Source of the DNA: Nitzschia sp. DOCU1 | Lineage: Eukaryota; Bacillariophyta; Bacillariophyceae; Bacillariales; Bacillariaceae | DNA: 64,000 nucleotides | Assembly: GCA_951394045.1 (NCBI GenBank) | Contig: OX595985.1 | Span: 3,596,001-3,660,000 of the forward strand | Direction: 5' to 3' | Shown here: one piece after another, positions 43,366-58,584 of the stretch | Layout: each line of letters starts with the position of its first letter | Position numbering within the stretch: the first letter of the stretch is position 1 | The notes under the pieces: generated by a model | What the model was told of the DNA's origin: nothing | Databases searched by the model: none | Seen by the model: only the letters and a program-made list of their open reading frames with translations | Translations under genes and position numbers: made by a program

Positions 43366-44550
43366 ATGAAGATTGCAAACAGCATCCCGAAGAAGACCGC
43401 TGCCGAGAAGCAGGGCTTCAAATCAGCACCGGTCAGTATCGAAAGACCCGAGCCAAAGGAGCTCAAAGATGGGGCGTACAGTCAATACGACTTGCGCATT
43501 GACCCAAAAGACAAAAAATCGTTGACGCGACGCGTCAAACAACCGCATTTCACCGACGGAACGCCCGAAGAGTGGTTCCTTTTCCTTATCGGACTTAAGG
43601 ATGTGATCGTGGGTCAGGATTTGACTACGGGACCTCAGAAATTTGCGTTAACACGCAATTTGCTGAAAGGCCAGGTATTGGCCGCGTTCAACGCGAAGGC
43701 CTCGGAACTCGAAGCCGAAACTCCTGAGAGTTTTGAGAAAAGTTTGCACGCGGTTACGGCGTATGTTCTCCCAAAACGCGCAGTGCAACTTCAAAAGCGC
43801 TATATGCGTCGGATCTGCCGAAAGCCCCCGACGATGACAATGAAGGCGTATGTGGCTCGGCTCCGCGAGCTAAACGATTACCTCGCGCTATTCGACGCGA
43901 AAGGCGAGAAAAACAAAATTCCCGACGACGAGCTCATGGAGAATTGCGAGTTTGGGATCCCCGCCAAGTGGCGCAAGGAGATGATCCTACAAGGATTCGA
44001 GCCGGTGGAACACACGGTTCAAGACTTCGTAGACTTCTGCGAACGGCTGGAAGCTACTGAGGAAATCAATGAAGCCCTTAGCAATAAGGCGGACAAGCAT
44101 GGCAAGTCGAATGACGAAAATCCCTCGAAGAGGAAGCGCGGAGGCCCGAGAGCGGGAACCGACGGTAAGGCCGCAAAGTATGAATGCTTGTATCATGGAG
44201 CTAACAACACGCACGCTTCCCATGATTGTCTTATTTTAAAGGACCAGGCGAAGAAGATGGCATCTGCCCACTCCAACGTCGGAGGTCGTTTCAAAAGGAC
44301 CCGCTTTGAAAACAAAACTTGGCGCCGCAGCGACAACGATGGCGACGGCGAGAAGAAGAAGAAAACAGGCGAGCTTCATGCCTACATTAAGTCCATGGTG
44401 GACAACGCGGTCAAGCAATCTGCCAAGAAGCGCAAGGCCGAAGATCCTCCTTCGATGGACAACTTCAATTACGACATGGATGATCTCAACGATCTCCCAG
44501 ATTTCGACAAGCTTAGCGTCAGCAGCGACAGCGATGTCGAGATGGATTGA
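43366..44550 (+). CDS. gag: GyB2 gag, 394 aa
   Basis: Intact family B Gag. The ATG at 43366 (M-K-I-A-N-S) is the first in frame after the LTR. It contains the capsid-like domain with E-E-W-F-L-F-L-I and R-Y-M-R-R-I-C-R-K-P, a Lys/Arg-rich linker, the C-x2-H-x5-H-x4-C knuckle near residue 280, and an acidic C-terminus (S-D-S-D-V-E-M-D). Domain order and length match family A gag, so A and B are sister families. It ends at TGA 44548-44550; after TGA-CGA the codons TGT-GAG are shared with family A, where TGA-AGG-TGT-GAG occurs. Confidence 0.93.
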   Translation: MKIANSIPKKTAAEKQGFKSAPVSIERPEPKELKDGAYSQYDLRIDPKDKKSLTRRVKQPHFTDGTPEEWFLFLIGLKDVIVGQDLTTGPQKFALTRNLLKGQVLAAFNAKASELEAETPESFEKSLHAVTAYVLPKRAVQLQKRYMRRICRKPPTMTMKAYVARLRELNDYLALFDAKGEKNKIPDDELMENCEFGIPAKWRKEMILQGFEPVEHTVQDFVDFCERLEATEEINEALSNKADKHGKSNDENPSKRKRGGPRAGTDGKAAKYECLYHGANNTHASHDCLILKDQAKKMASAHSNVGGRFKRTRFENKTWRRSDNDGDGEKKKKTGELHAYIKSMVDNAVKQSAKKRKAEDPPSMDNFNYDMDDLNDLPDFDKLSVSSDSDVEMD

Positions 44551-47500
44551 CGATGTGAGCCGGTGACTACGTGTGAATACAATAATAATAGTGGTAAATT
44601 GAACGATTACACTAGTTTTAACCATAGGGACGATGTCCAATACATGGAATCATTTTACAATAGCGATAGCGTTGCGAGCGCAACACCAAATTTGCAAAAT
44701 TCACACGCAAGGGAATCTCGAAGGTTCAGCTCTCTCGACGCATGTCTGGCGGAAGCACAGCGCGAGCGCGAGCTTTACTTATTGAACACGATTCGAGGTA
44801 GTCGAACTGTAGGCTCAAACAAACGACAAAAATCCAGTCACTTAGTACCGATCACGTTTGCTCGTGTTAACCAACGCGGCGGACGTCGGCAACAAGTAGT
44901 GACAGTCAAGGCACTTCTTGACTCCGGCGGTAGTGGCTGCCTCTGGAAGAAGAGCAGCGCTAGTAAACTAAAAATTAAGACCCAAAAAGCGACTACTGTA
45001 TTCACGACTATGAGCGGTAGATATAAGTGTACTGAACGCGTGACCACGCAACTCAGTCTACCAGAACTACACGACGATCGATTGATCGAGTGGGACTTTC
45101 ACCTAGCGGACAATCTAGGTAACTATGATATGATCATAGGCAGAGACCTCATGCAAGAGCTAGGTCTAGTGATCGACTTCAAAGCTATGGAAGTAGAATG
45201 GGACGATGCACGCATGCCAATGAAAGAAATAGATGCGACGACGGCGACGTCGTATCATGTCCATGAACGCGGAAACGTTGACGAGATGTCGGACCGCGTC
45301 AAGGAAATTCTCGACGCCAAGTATGAGAAAGCCGATGCACGTAGCATCGCTAGAGAGCAAACTCACCTTAGTAAGGATGAGCAATGTAAGCTAGAACAAC
45401 TACTAGCAAAATACCAGACTCTATTCGATGGTACCCTCGGCCGATGGCGTGGGGCCCCCTATGATATTGAACTAGTAGAAGGTGCCAAGCCGTACCATGC
45501 TAGAGCGTACCCTGTACCGAAAGCGTACGAGCGTACCCTCCGCGATGAAGTCGAACGACTCTGTCAAGTCGGAGTACTCAAAAAGGTGAACCGCTCCGAA
45601 TGGGGTGCGCCCACCTTTATCATCCCCAAAAAGGATGGAACAGTTCGATTCATCAACGACTTCAGAGAATTGAACAAACGGATTAAACGCAAGCCGTATC
45701 CAATCCCGAAGATTCAGGACTTACTGATGAAGCTAGAAGGCTTTCAGTACGCGACGAGTCTCGACCTCAACATGGGTTACTACCATATAGAGTTAAGCCC
45801 AGACAGTAAGAAGCTATGTACTATCGTACTCCCTTGGGGTAAGTACGAAATGCAACGCTTGCCGATGGGGCTCTCAAATAGTCCCGACATTTTCCAAGAG
45901 AAAATGGGCACCCTCTTTGAAGATCTAGAGTACGTACGAGTGTACATCGACGATCTACTAGAACTAACTAAAGGCGATTTTAATGACCACCTAGAGAAAC
46001 TAGAAGTAATTTTCAAACGTCTACGTGACACCGGTCTCAAGGTGAATGCCCGAAAATCCTTCTTCGCCCGAGGCGAATTGGAGTATCTTGGGTACTGGAT
46101 AACGCGAGACGGAATCCAACCAGTCGCCAAGAAAGTAGAAGCTATTCATGCGATGAAAGCACCTACAAATAAACGCGAGCTACGTAAGTTCATAGGCGTA
46201 GTTAATTACTACCGCGACATGTGGATTCGTCGCTCTGAAGTTCTAGCCCCACTGAGCGCGCTAACTTCTAAAGAAGCCAAATGGCAATGGGGTCCGGTCG
46301 AGCAGAATGCCTTCGACACGATGAAACGAATAATAAGTAAGCAGACACTATTAACATACCCCGATTTCAACATACCTTTCGAAATACACACCGATGCTAG
46401 TCACACTCAGCTAGGTGCAGTGTTATCGCAACGCGGGAAACCGATTGCGTTCTATAGTCGAAAATTGAACCCGGCGCAAACGCGCTACACTACGACGGAA
46501 TGAGAGCTTTTAGCTATCGTCGAAACACTTAAGGAATTTCGTAATATCCTCTTAGGACAGCGAATCAGAGTCTTCACAGACCATAAAAATCTTACGTATA
46601 AAGAATTTAACACGGAGCGCGTCATGCGTTGGCGCCTCTTAATCGAGGAGTTTGGCCCCGAACTCGTCTATATCAAGGGCGAACACAACGTCGTTGCGGA
46701 CGCGCTTAGTCGACTCGATCTCGACGATAGAGCTTTCCCCGAATCTCACTTAAATGAGTTTTTGGCGGGCGACGAATTACCGCGCGACGCCTTTCCACTC
46801 ACTTACAAAAACATAGCGCGCATGCATAATGCCGATCGCGCCTTATTAGCTAAAGTACGCACAAACCCGCTATATTCAGTCAAAGTCTATCGTGGGGGCG
46901 GAAAGAAGCGAGAACTAATAGTACGCGAGGACAAGATTGTTCTCCCAACGAGTCTCCAGAAACGGTGCGTCAAGTGGTATCACGAGATGCTCTGTCACCC
47001 AGGAGAAACGCGTACCGAACAAACGATTCGACAACACTTCTACTGGAAGAACATCCGCGGCGATGTCGAGCGGATCTGTAAGTCCTGTCCGACATGTCAA
47101 CTGACGAAGCGCAAGACAATCAAGTACGGGCATCTTCCACCCAAGGCGGCAGAAATAGACCCCTGGGATACACTATGTGTCGACCTGATAGGTCCATACA
47201 AGATAAAACAACTAGGTAGTAAGAAGACATTGCAGTTATGGTGTCTCACTATGATAGATCCCGCAACCGGATGGTTCGAGATGGTACGTATAGCAAATAA
47301 GGAAGCCTTTTCGATAGCCAGTGCGGCCGAAATGGCGTGGTTCACGCGATATCCGTGGCCACAAAAGATCATCTACGACCGCAGAACTGAATTCATGGGA
47401 GAATTCCGAAGAATGGTGCGCGAAGACTATGGCGTAATGACCAAGCCAATTACAGCGCGAAATCCGCAGGCTAATTCGATTATCGAGCGAGTTCACCAAA

Positions 47501-47958
47501 CCATAGGGAACATGATTCGCACTTTCGAGTTGCAAAACTCCAAAGACACGGAGTCACTGGACGGAGTCCTGGCAGCCACGATGTTTGCCGTACGCGCAAC
47601 ATATCACACAACAATGCAAGCGACGCCAACACAGCTAGTGTTTGGCCGCGACGCTATCCTAAATACCCGGTTCGAAGCTAACTGGAAATTAATTAAGGAA
47701 CGAAAGGAATCTCGTATTATCCAAAATAACGCAGCTGAAAACAAGACGCGAAGAGTTTACCGGTATCGCGTAGGACAGAAGGTAATGGTCCGTAATGAAC
47801 AATCCCGCAAGTATGGGACAAACCCTTATAGCGGTCCGTATGAGATCGTGCACATTAATGACAATGGCTCTATTCGCATCAGAAAGGGCGCAGTGCAACA
47901 AACTTACAATATCCGGAATCTACATCCGTACGAGGAACGCGATGTTGCTGACGAGTGA
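44551..47958 (+). pseudogene. pol: GyB2 pol, one nonsense codon
   Basis: Complete gypsy Pol in the gag frame after TGA. Protease L-L-D-S-G-G near 44917; RT Y-I-D-D-L-L near 45945; RNase H I-H-T-D-A-S-H near 46388; TGA at 46501-46503 inside RNase H where the family has an Arg codon; integrase zinc module near 46975-47100; catalytic D (C-V-D-L-I) near 47180, D (Y-D-R-R-T-E) near 47379, E (I-I-E-R-V-H) near 47485; GPY-like end near 47830. The glycine usual after D-R in the second Asp motif is Arg here. The stop looks like CGA to TGA. Otherwise open to TGA 47956-47958. Confidence 0.93.
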
Positions 47959-47988
47959 GCTCTTAGAAGCCCTTGTCATGGGGGCGCA

Positions 47989-48445
47989 TGCAGTACACTA
48001 GAATACCCCTCTAGATCTAACAAGTAGTTAGAACGTTAGAATGTTGTAACATTGGAATGTTAGAATGTTCGAACGAAGAGTACACACAATGGCCTACGTG
48101 TAGTACCAACATACCTTAGATACATACATGGCTGACGTCGACTTGGTTGAACGTCTGTGGACGCACGGACGGACGGGCAAGGCCGACGCGGCTGACGAAC
48201 AAGGACAACGACAACGGCGAGCGCGGCGAGCCGTCGACGTCTACTACTGAGCTAGAACTTCCAACGGTATCTAGCTATGGATCTTGAAGAGATCCGAGAA
48301 GCTAGATCGGTGGGAGTTGTATCCAACGCATACTGGATGCGTTGAGGGAAGACCCTCGTGGTCTAGGAGCGATATAATCGGCGATAACTTAGATCTCACA
48401 ATTATTTCCACTACAACTTTTTCATCGTACTTTCAGCGTAGTGCA
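47989..48445 (+). repeat. GyB2 3' LTR (457 bp)
   Basis: Copy of 42872-43328, preceded by the polypurine tract and followed by the TTCG duplication. Confidence 0.94.
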
Positions 48446-50123
48446 TTCGGGTAAGTTAGGAGAACCTCCTTACTTATTATTTTCTTCATCGTGTCAAATG
48501 CCTCTTGGTGCGCGCCGGTCCACTCCCACTTAGCCGTTTTTGACGAAAGTGATGCGAGCGGGGCGAGGATGTGCGATCGGCGCACCCACATATCGCGATA
48601 ATAATTCATGATACCGATGAAAGCGCGTAGTTCCTTCTTATTGCGCGGTGCGAGCATGGCTTGAATTGCCTGCACTTTGGTTGCTACGGGTTGGATGCCG
48701 TCTCGGGTAATCCAGTAGCCAAGGTATTCGAGCTCCGCTTTCGCGAAGAAGGACTTCTTGATGTTCACCTTAAGTCCCGTGTCTTTCAGACGTTGTAGTA
48801 CCACATCGAGTCTCTCTAGGTGGTCTAGATAACTACCCTTAGTAAGTACTAGAAGATCGTCTATGTACGTACGTATGTACTCTAGATCCGCGAACAGCGA
48901 CGACATCTTTTCTTGAAAGATATCGGGGCTATTGATGAGTCCCATAGGTAGTCATTGCATCTCATATTTTCCCCACGGGAAGACGAGAGTGCAAAGTTTC
49001 TTTGCATTCGGGCTAAGTTCCACATGGTAGTAGCCCATGTTTAGGTCTAAACTAGTAGCGTACTGAAAACCCTCTAGTTTTAGCAGTAGCTCTTGTATCT
49101 TAGGTAGTGGGAATGGCTTCCTCTTAATTCGCTTGTTGAGCTCACAAAAGTCGTTGATGAAACGTACCGTCTTGTCCTTCTTTGGGATGATGAACGACGG
49201 TGCCGCCCATTCAGAGCGGTTAACTTTCTTTAGTACGCCTACTGCGCAGAGGCGGTCGACCTCGTCGCGTAGCGTCTGCTCATAAGCCTTCGGCACTGGA
49301 TATGGCCTCGCATGATATGGCGTGACATTAGGCTTTAGCTCAATATCATAGGGCTCGCCTTTCCAGGTGCCGAGCGTGCCGTCAAAGAGCGTCTCATGTT
49401 TCTGAAGAAGCGTCTTGAGGGCGGATTTATCTTCTTCCGACAGATGGTTCATCTCGGAGATTTTCTGCGGAATGTCCGCTGGGGCATATTTAGCGTCTAA
49501 TATTTGTTTAATATTAATAGACTTGGCACCGCCATCTGCGTCGGCCTGCCAAGCGTCTTCGTCGGGCGACTCGCCAAATATTTTCATTGCTATCGCAGCT
49601 GAGTCCCACTCGACTTCTCTTGACTTGAAGTCGAACTTGACACCTAGTTCTCGCAGAAGATCTCTGCCAATGATCATGTCGTAGTTGCCAAGGTCGGATG
49701 TCACCTGGAAGACCCATTCGATCACCCTATTGGCATGAAATTCCGGAAGTTTAAACTGGATTTTTACTTCACGGTGTGTCTCGACGACACCTCCAGCTGT
49801 CGTGAAGGTGGTTCTTGATGGTGTCGTCCTGACACGTAGTTTCTTGACATGCTTCTCGGAGATCAGTCCTCGTGATGCTCCGGTGTCTAGTAGTGTCGTC
49901 AACGCTGCCGCCTTGGCCTTGCCCAGGCGCGTGTTAATTTGGGCGAAACAGTACGGAATTTCGTCTGGCGCGGTTTTCTGGCGTTTTGGTGAGCTCCGGT
50001 TGTACAGTCGTGTTATCGCGTGCGATTCCGCCGCGATACGGTAATTAATGCATTGGTCCAACGAGGCAAAGATCTCACCCGGCTCGGATGGTATATAGGC
50101 GGATGGGCGCGCAGGTCGTGCCC
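48446..50123 (-). pseudogene. pol: GyA3 pol, middle part (protease and RT)
   Basis: Right to left: P-S-E-P-G-E-I-F region, protease D-T-G-A near 49885, RT with Y-I-D-D near 48870, to the GyB2 insertion site in L-L-T-Y-P-N. A TGA replaces the CGA codon in M-Q-R-L-P-M-G (48951-48949), the same change as in GyA2 at 31186. The right edge is the TGCCC duplication (50119-50123) of GyC1. Confidence 0.92.
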
Positions 50124-50740
50124 TGCCATACCCCACAGAGACGCATAATTAGTTTAGTCAAGTTAGTCCTTTAAGCTGGTAGTCTTAGTAGTCATAGACG
50201 AACGGAGTCGTACGTTGGACGGACGACGGACAGCGGCTAACGGACATGGACGCGAACGAGCGGTGACGTCGCCGCTGACGGCGCACCGACGCAGCGATCA
50301 AAGGAGTCGCAGCGTTACACATATACGCGCTCTGTAGTATATCGCATAGTAACATTCGACTAACCCATAGAGTCCCTTGCCAACGGCATGCCTACAATCT
50401 AAGTAGTAAATATTCATCGCCTAATAGAGGAGATGTATTTAGGACAAGGAAATAATTCAGACCATGGGTAAAGAGGAGTCGTAGCTAGCCAAGACTAGGG
50501 ACGCCTAGTTAGAAGGCGACGATACGAGGAATCGACATATCCGAATGGATAGCATATATGCGCGTTATTTACGCGCAGGGAACGTCTTCACAAAATGAAC
50601 GATCGGTCGCAAATATTTGAAAGACGAAAATCTTTCGTCTCGTCAATCTTGTTGTTGGAAGGAAAGTCAAATAGATGTAATATAGGTCTCACAATTAAAT
50701 TGTCTTCTATTCTTTTATTCGTCACCCCCGGGATAGGGCA
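50124..50740 (+). repeat. GyC1 5' LTR (617 bp)
   Basis: TGCCATACCCCACAG to GGGATAGGGCA, with TGACGTC at 50264. The palindrome AGTTTTAAAACT lies at 50742-50753, one base after the LTR. Confidence 0.94.
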
Positions 50741-50764
50741 CAGTTTTAAAACTCCCGTTTGAGG

Positions 50765-51881
50765 ATGAAGACCTCTTACTCCAACCACGAGTACGCCAAG
50801 AAAGTCGCGTTGCTCCTAACTCAAGCCGCTCACGTTAACCCGCCGCTGATCCTCTTTCGTCGCGAGAAACCCAAGGACGATGACGTTCTCCAAGAGGACG
50901 AGAAGTCCAAAAAGATCAAGATCAAGTTGGACCCGACCGACGAGGACTCGGATGAGTTCGAAACGCGTTGCTTCATCTTTGAGCAAGGCGACGCCGAACG
51001 ATGGGTCAAGTGGAGGATCCAGATGGACGAGTTAATTCGGGACGTCCCCTTGGACAATGGGGAGAAAAAGATCAAGTACGTGAAGGCATTGTTGGCCGGT
51101 GAAGCAAGGCAGAGGTTCGCCGACATCGTGGCTAACCTTCGTCACGAGGAAGAAGAAGAGACCCCGGACGACACATTCAACGAAGCGGTGCAGCGAATGG
51201 GCAAGTACTACTTCGGCACCGAGCATGCCTACCGCCGCCAACGCAACTACCTACGCTACCATGTGTTCATGATGGAGATGTCGTTGGCCGACTTCCGGGC
51301 CGAACTACTTCGTCAAAACAACATGCTACCTTACTTCCCGATCCCCGAAGATAAAACGAGCTGCGAGATGTTCGACGACGACGACGAGCTCGTGGAAATC
51401 CTTGACCGAGCGAAGAGAATCGAGTGGCAGGGAGATCTGGTCACTTCGAACATCGATCCCTTCTCGATGACGCTCGATGAGTACTATAAGTACTTGGAAA
51501 AACTTGAGGCCAAGCACGTCTTTGACGATGCGGTTCGAGCCGACAAGAAAAACAAAGAAAAGAGAAACGCCGACCGATCTGAAAGCGAGAGCAAAGACGG
51601 CGGTAAGAAAAGAAAGAGAGGCAAAGACCGCAAGAAGGGCGAAAAGGGGGACCGAAAGGAAGCCTGCAAGCACTGCGGAAAGTTCCACCCGGCCCCCGAT
51701 GACAAGTGCTGGAGCCTCCCTGGCAATGCCAAGGAGCGCCCAAATAAGCGTCCGCGCGGAGCCCGAGAGAACATGTTCTCGGCCCTCCAAATGGAGACGG
51801 TCGTGAAAGCCCTCGCCAAGAAACAAAGTAAGAAAGAAAAAGGAAAGGCCAAAGCCAAAAGGCAGGTCAGTTTCCAGCTGA

Positions 51882-51901
<20 letters not shown>
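50765..51901 (+). CDS. gag: GyC1 gag, 378 aa
   Basis: Starts M-K-T-S-Y-S-N-H-E, the first ATG-Lys after the LTR. A helical capsid-like domain spans about residues 60-260 (R-W-V-K-W-R-I-Q-M-D; Y-R-R-Q-R-N-Y-L-R-Y), followed by a strongly basic Lys/Arg/Asp-rich linker and a zinc knuckle C-K-H-C-G-K-F-H-P-A-P-D-D-K-C (C-x2-C-x3-H-x6-C). This is closer to the classical CCHC than the A and B knuckle. The frame ends AGA-TAG-TAG at 51896-51904. Pol is in the +1 frame and overlaps gag by about 17 bases, so expression needs a +1 shift rather than readthrough. Confidence 0.93.
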
Positions 51902-55859
<3,958 letters not shown>

Positions 55860-56076
55860 TGCCCCATCGCGTTGCTCGTGGAAAACGAAAACTTCGTCAC
55901 ATCCGCAATTTTTGCGTTTCCCACCTACTCTTTCAGAGACTTTGTAATAGGATAACTCGTCCTTAACATTATGCATTAAACTAGATTTTTCGTGTACAAC
56001 TCGCTCACACCTTCAGTTTTCATCGTCGCTAGCGACAAGGTTAGCCAAGAGTTCGTCCGCATTGAAGTTTTCTTCG
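55860..56076 (-). pseudogene. pol: GyA3 gag end and pol start
   Basis: Minus strand: the last 20 codons of gag (N-F-N-A-D-E-L-L-A-N-L), TGA at 56015-56013, the spacer codons and pol ATG at 55976 (M-H-N-V-K-D), up to the GyC1 insertion. The right edge at 56076 is fused to GyA4 LTR sequence in opposite orientation. Confidence 0.9.
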
Positions 56077-56169
56077 AGCCTACGAGACAACTTGCATGAG
56101 AAATACATCTAGTTTTTAACCTAGCCATAATTTTCACAACTATTTCGATCCTACAAACGACGTAGTGCA
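56077..56169 (+). repeat. GyA4 truncated 5' LTR (93 bp)
   Basis: Corresponds to the last 93 bp of the family A LTR (from AGCCTACGAGACAAC to GTAGTGCA). The palindrome AGTGTTAACACT is at 56171-56182. Confidence 0.9.
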
Positions 56170-56220
56170 TAGTGTTAACACTCCACGACAATCGTCGTGA
56201 TCAAGTTCTAATTATTCAAG

Positions 56221-57258
56221 ATGAAGCTCTCTAACGCAACCGTTGCCGCCGCCGCGGCCATTTCTCGACATGACATGACGAGAAAGGGTTTCCAACGAGC
56301 CCCGATCCCAATTCAACGTGAACCTGAAGTTGTGGTGAACAAAGATAAGTTGGTTACCTTCAAGTGTCGCAATGTTCCGGATGATCCAACTTCTACTCAG
56401 TTTGAACTGTCGATTCTTCCGTTCAACGGCGACGAGTCGCCTGAAACTTGGTTTCGCCTCCAAGAAAAAGCCAAAAAGGTGATCAACGGTCAGCACCTGA
56501 CCACCGGTCCACATAGGTATGAATTCTACCACCCTATCCTTACCGGAAAGGCCCTTGCCAAGTTCGAGGAAACCGCAGCGACCGCTGGGAACGAAACTAC
56601 TGCAAATTTGAAGACCGTCCTCCAAGGAGTGACGAACTACGTTCTACCAGCGCGCGCCTTGCAGACCCAGAAACGTTACATGCGCCGTTTGTGTCGCAAG
56701 CCTCCTGAGATGTCGATGAAGGAATATATCAGCCGCTTCCAGCAACTCAACAGCTACTTGGCGATGTTTGACAGCACTCGTGGAGCAGCCAACAAACTCC
56801 CCAACGACGAGATCATTGAGCATGCGGAGTTCGCCATTCCCGCCAGTTGGCGTCAACAGATGATCCTGCAAGGTTTTGAGCCGATTGACCACACTTTGGA
56901 CGAGTTCACCCAGTTCTGCGAGCGCCTCGAATTTACCGAAAAATTGCACGAAGCTCATCACGTCCGTAAGCAGAAGCCAGATGGCAACCATCCTCCGAAG
57001 GGGAAGCAAGACCCGCGAATGGATCACTCGAAGCCTGCTATTAAGCACGGCCCAAATGACAAGACTCCTCCCTTTAAATGTGCCTACCATGGCCCCAACT
57101 GGTCCCACAACACTGGGGACTGCAAGATGGTGGTGGCGCAGGCCCAGAAGATGGCGGCCGCCCATGGAAACTTCATCAAGAACGGCGATAAAAAGCCTCG
57201 TTACGGCAACCGTACTTGGGTACGTGACGATGGCGGCGCCAACAAGAAAGAAGAACTG
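56221..57258 (+). pseudogene. gag: GyA4 gag, 5' part
   Basis: Family A Gag from M-K-L-S-N through the C-x2-H-x5-H-x4-C knuckle to K-K-E-E-L, cut by Harb2 after CTG 57256-57258. The last 48 or so codons lie at 62590-62730. Apart from the insertion the frame is clean. Confidence 0.9.
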
Positions 57259-57359
57259 GAGCAAGCGGGTATATGTGCCCGCACGTGCTCGCATAAAGAT
57301 GGCGAACGCCGTTGTATGTCGGGTCATTCGCCTTAAGTTCGACAAAAGCAGACGTTTGG

Positions 57360-57472
57360 TCAGCCGGCTGAAAACGGCTGAAATTTCAGCCGGCTGAAAG
57401 TTCAGCCGGCTGAAGTTTCAGATATGACGGCTGAAAGATCAGCCGCGGCTGAAGTTTCAGCCGGTTCGCCAT
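57360..57472. repeat. Harb2 left subterminal array, CAGCCGGCTGAA units
   Basis: Several copies of the palindromic TTCAGCCGGCTGAA and of half-sites (ACGGCTGAA, TTCAGCCG) in about 110 bp, ending near GGTTCGCCAT. Partner array at 62416-62505. Confidence 0.85.
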
Positions 57473-57681
57473 CACACCAAGGCACTTAGTTTAACGAATA
57501 TTTAGATCCTTAGCATGCAGAGAAGGGTTGAGTTTGCGATCGCACTCCTCACATAACGATTTTGCTGAATAGCGCGCGTGCCATCTCGTCGCTCATAAAA
57601 CCGTTGGTTTTTTGAAACTTCGCGCCATCATCCCCCCATCACATCCACATTTCTTTTCTTCCAACACATCAAATACCGACA

Positions 57682-58455
57682 ATGAGCAATCACCTTGCTG
57701 ACCTGGGCCGGCAGCCGTTGATAGTTGCTGGGAGAGTTGACAGCCCTGCCGTCATTGCAGGGCCGCCCGTCGCTATTGGCGGCAGGCTCATGATAGCCGG
57801 GAGACCAGCATCAGCAGCTGGGCGAGTTGATCATCAAGTTGCCGGCGAAGCTCAATCCAGTAACAGCAATGCTGGACGACAAGGCGATGTGGCTCCTGTG
57901 GATGGTTCTTATGCCGCACCCGGGGAGGGACCGCCATCTCCTTGGGGCACGAGTCGAGCCAAGGATCATTTGAGAGAAAGACTCAACAACCCAAACGATG
58001 AAATATTTCTCAAGAAGATGAGGCCAAAGCAGGTCCAGCAGTCGCATTGGTTATACATGAGATACAATCCGAAAAACTTTGCCAACAATCTACGAACATT
58101 GAAAGCAGAGGTGGTTGGTACTAGGGATGCCGTTGCCTTCAACCAACAGGCATGGGAGAAGGAACTGCATTCCTTCCCTAGACCACACTTGACCTCGCAA
58201 GGTAAACCTTTCTGGGATCGTTCGGATGCTCAGCAGATCCTTGAAGAAGAGCTGGACGAAGTCTCTCACCTCAAACCAGCTGAGGTCTATCGGCGCCATC
58301 AAGAGTATCAGGCATTTACTCTTGAGGACTTTCGGAACTACTTTCACAAGGCCAAGTCGAAGAAGCGCCAGGCGGTGTACTGGCAGATGAAACGAAATCG
58401 CAAAATGAGCAAGAAGTACGAAGAAGTCCTTGAGCAGGAAACTTTAGAAAACTAG
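57682..58455 (+). CDS. Harb2 second gene: repeat-module protein, 257 aa
   Basis: ATG 57682 (M-S-N-H-L-A-D). The N-terminal 90 residues are Gly/Ala/Pro-rich and probably disordered. Two helical modules follow: D-H-L-R-E-R-L ... M-R-Y-N-P-K-N-F-A-N-N-L-R (about residues 95-140) and W-D-R-S-D-A-Q-Q-I-L ... V-Y-R-R-H-Q-E-Y-Q-A-F-T-L-E-D-F-R (about 175-220). The tail is basic. Homologous to the Harb1 protein at 28769-29503, most clearly in W-x-x-S-D-A-Q ... Y-x-x-R-x-x-E-Y-x-x-F. Probably the DNA-binding partner of the transposase, by position and by analogy with Harbinger Myb-like proteins; that role is inference. Confidence 0.75.
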   Translation: MSNHLADLGRQPLIVAGRVDSPAVIAGPPVAIGGRLMIAGRPASAAGRVDHQVAGEAQSSNSNAGRQGDVAPVDGSYAAPGEGPPSPWGTSRAKDHLRERLNNPNDEIFLKKMRPKQVQQSHWLYMRYNPKNFANNLRTLKAEVVGTRDAVAFNQQAWEKELHSFPRPHLTSQGKPFWDRSDAQQILEEELDEVSHLKPAEVYRRHQEYQAFTLEDFRNYFHKAKSKKRQAVYWQMKRNRKMSKKYEEVLEQETLEN

Positions 58456-58584
58456 AAGATAGCGGAAGTAATAGTAATGGATGATTAGTTTACAATTCTA
58501 GTTCTTTCTGTCTAATGCTTTGTATTCTAGTTCAGCTAGAACCAGCCACATGGTTGCTTGTTCGGTTGTAGGCAGTGCTGCTAG

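Larger units (their letters stand above)
42872..48445 (+). mobile_element. GyB2: gypsy family B, near complete
   Basis: 457-bp LTRs at 42872-43328 and 47989-48445, target duplication TTCG (42868-42871 and 48446-48449), palindrome AGTGTTAACACT at 43330, polypurine tract CATGGGGGCGCA before the 3' LTR. Gag is intact; pol has one nonsense codon. Inserted in GyA3 pol. Confidence 0.95.
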
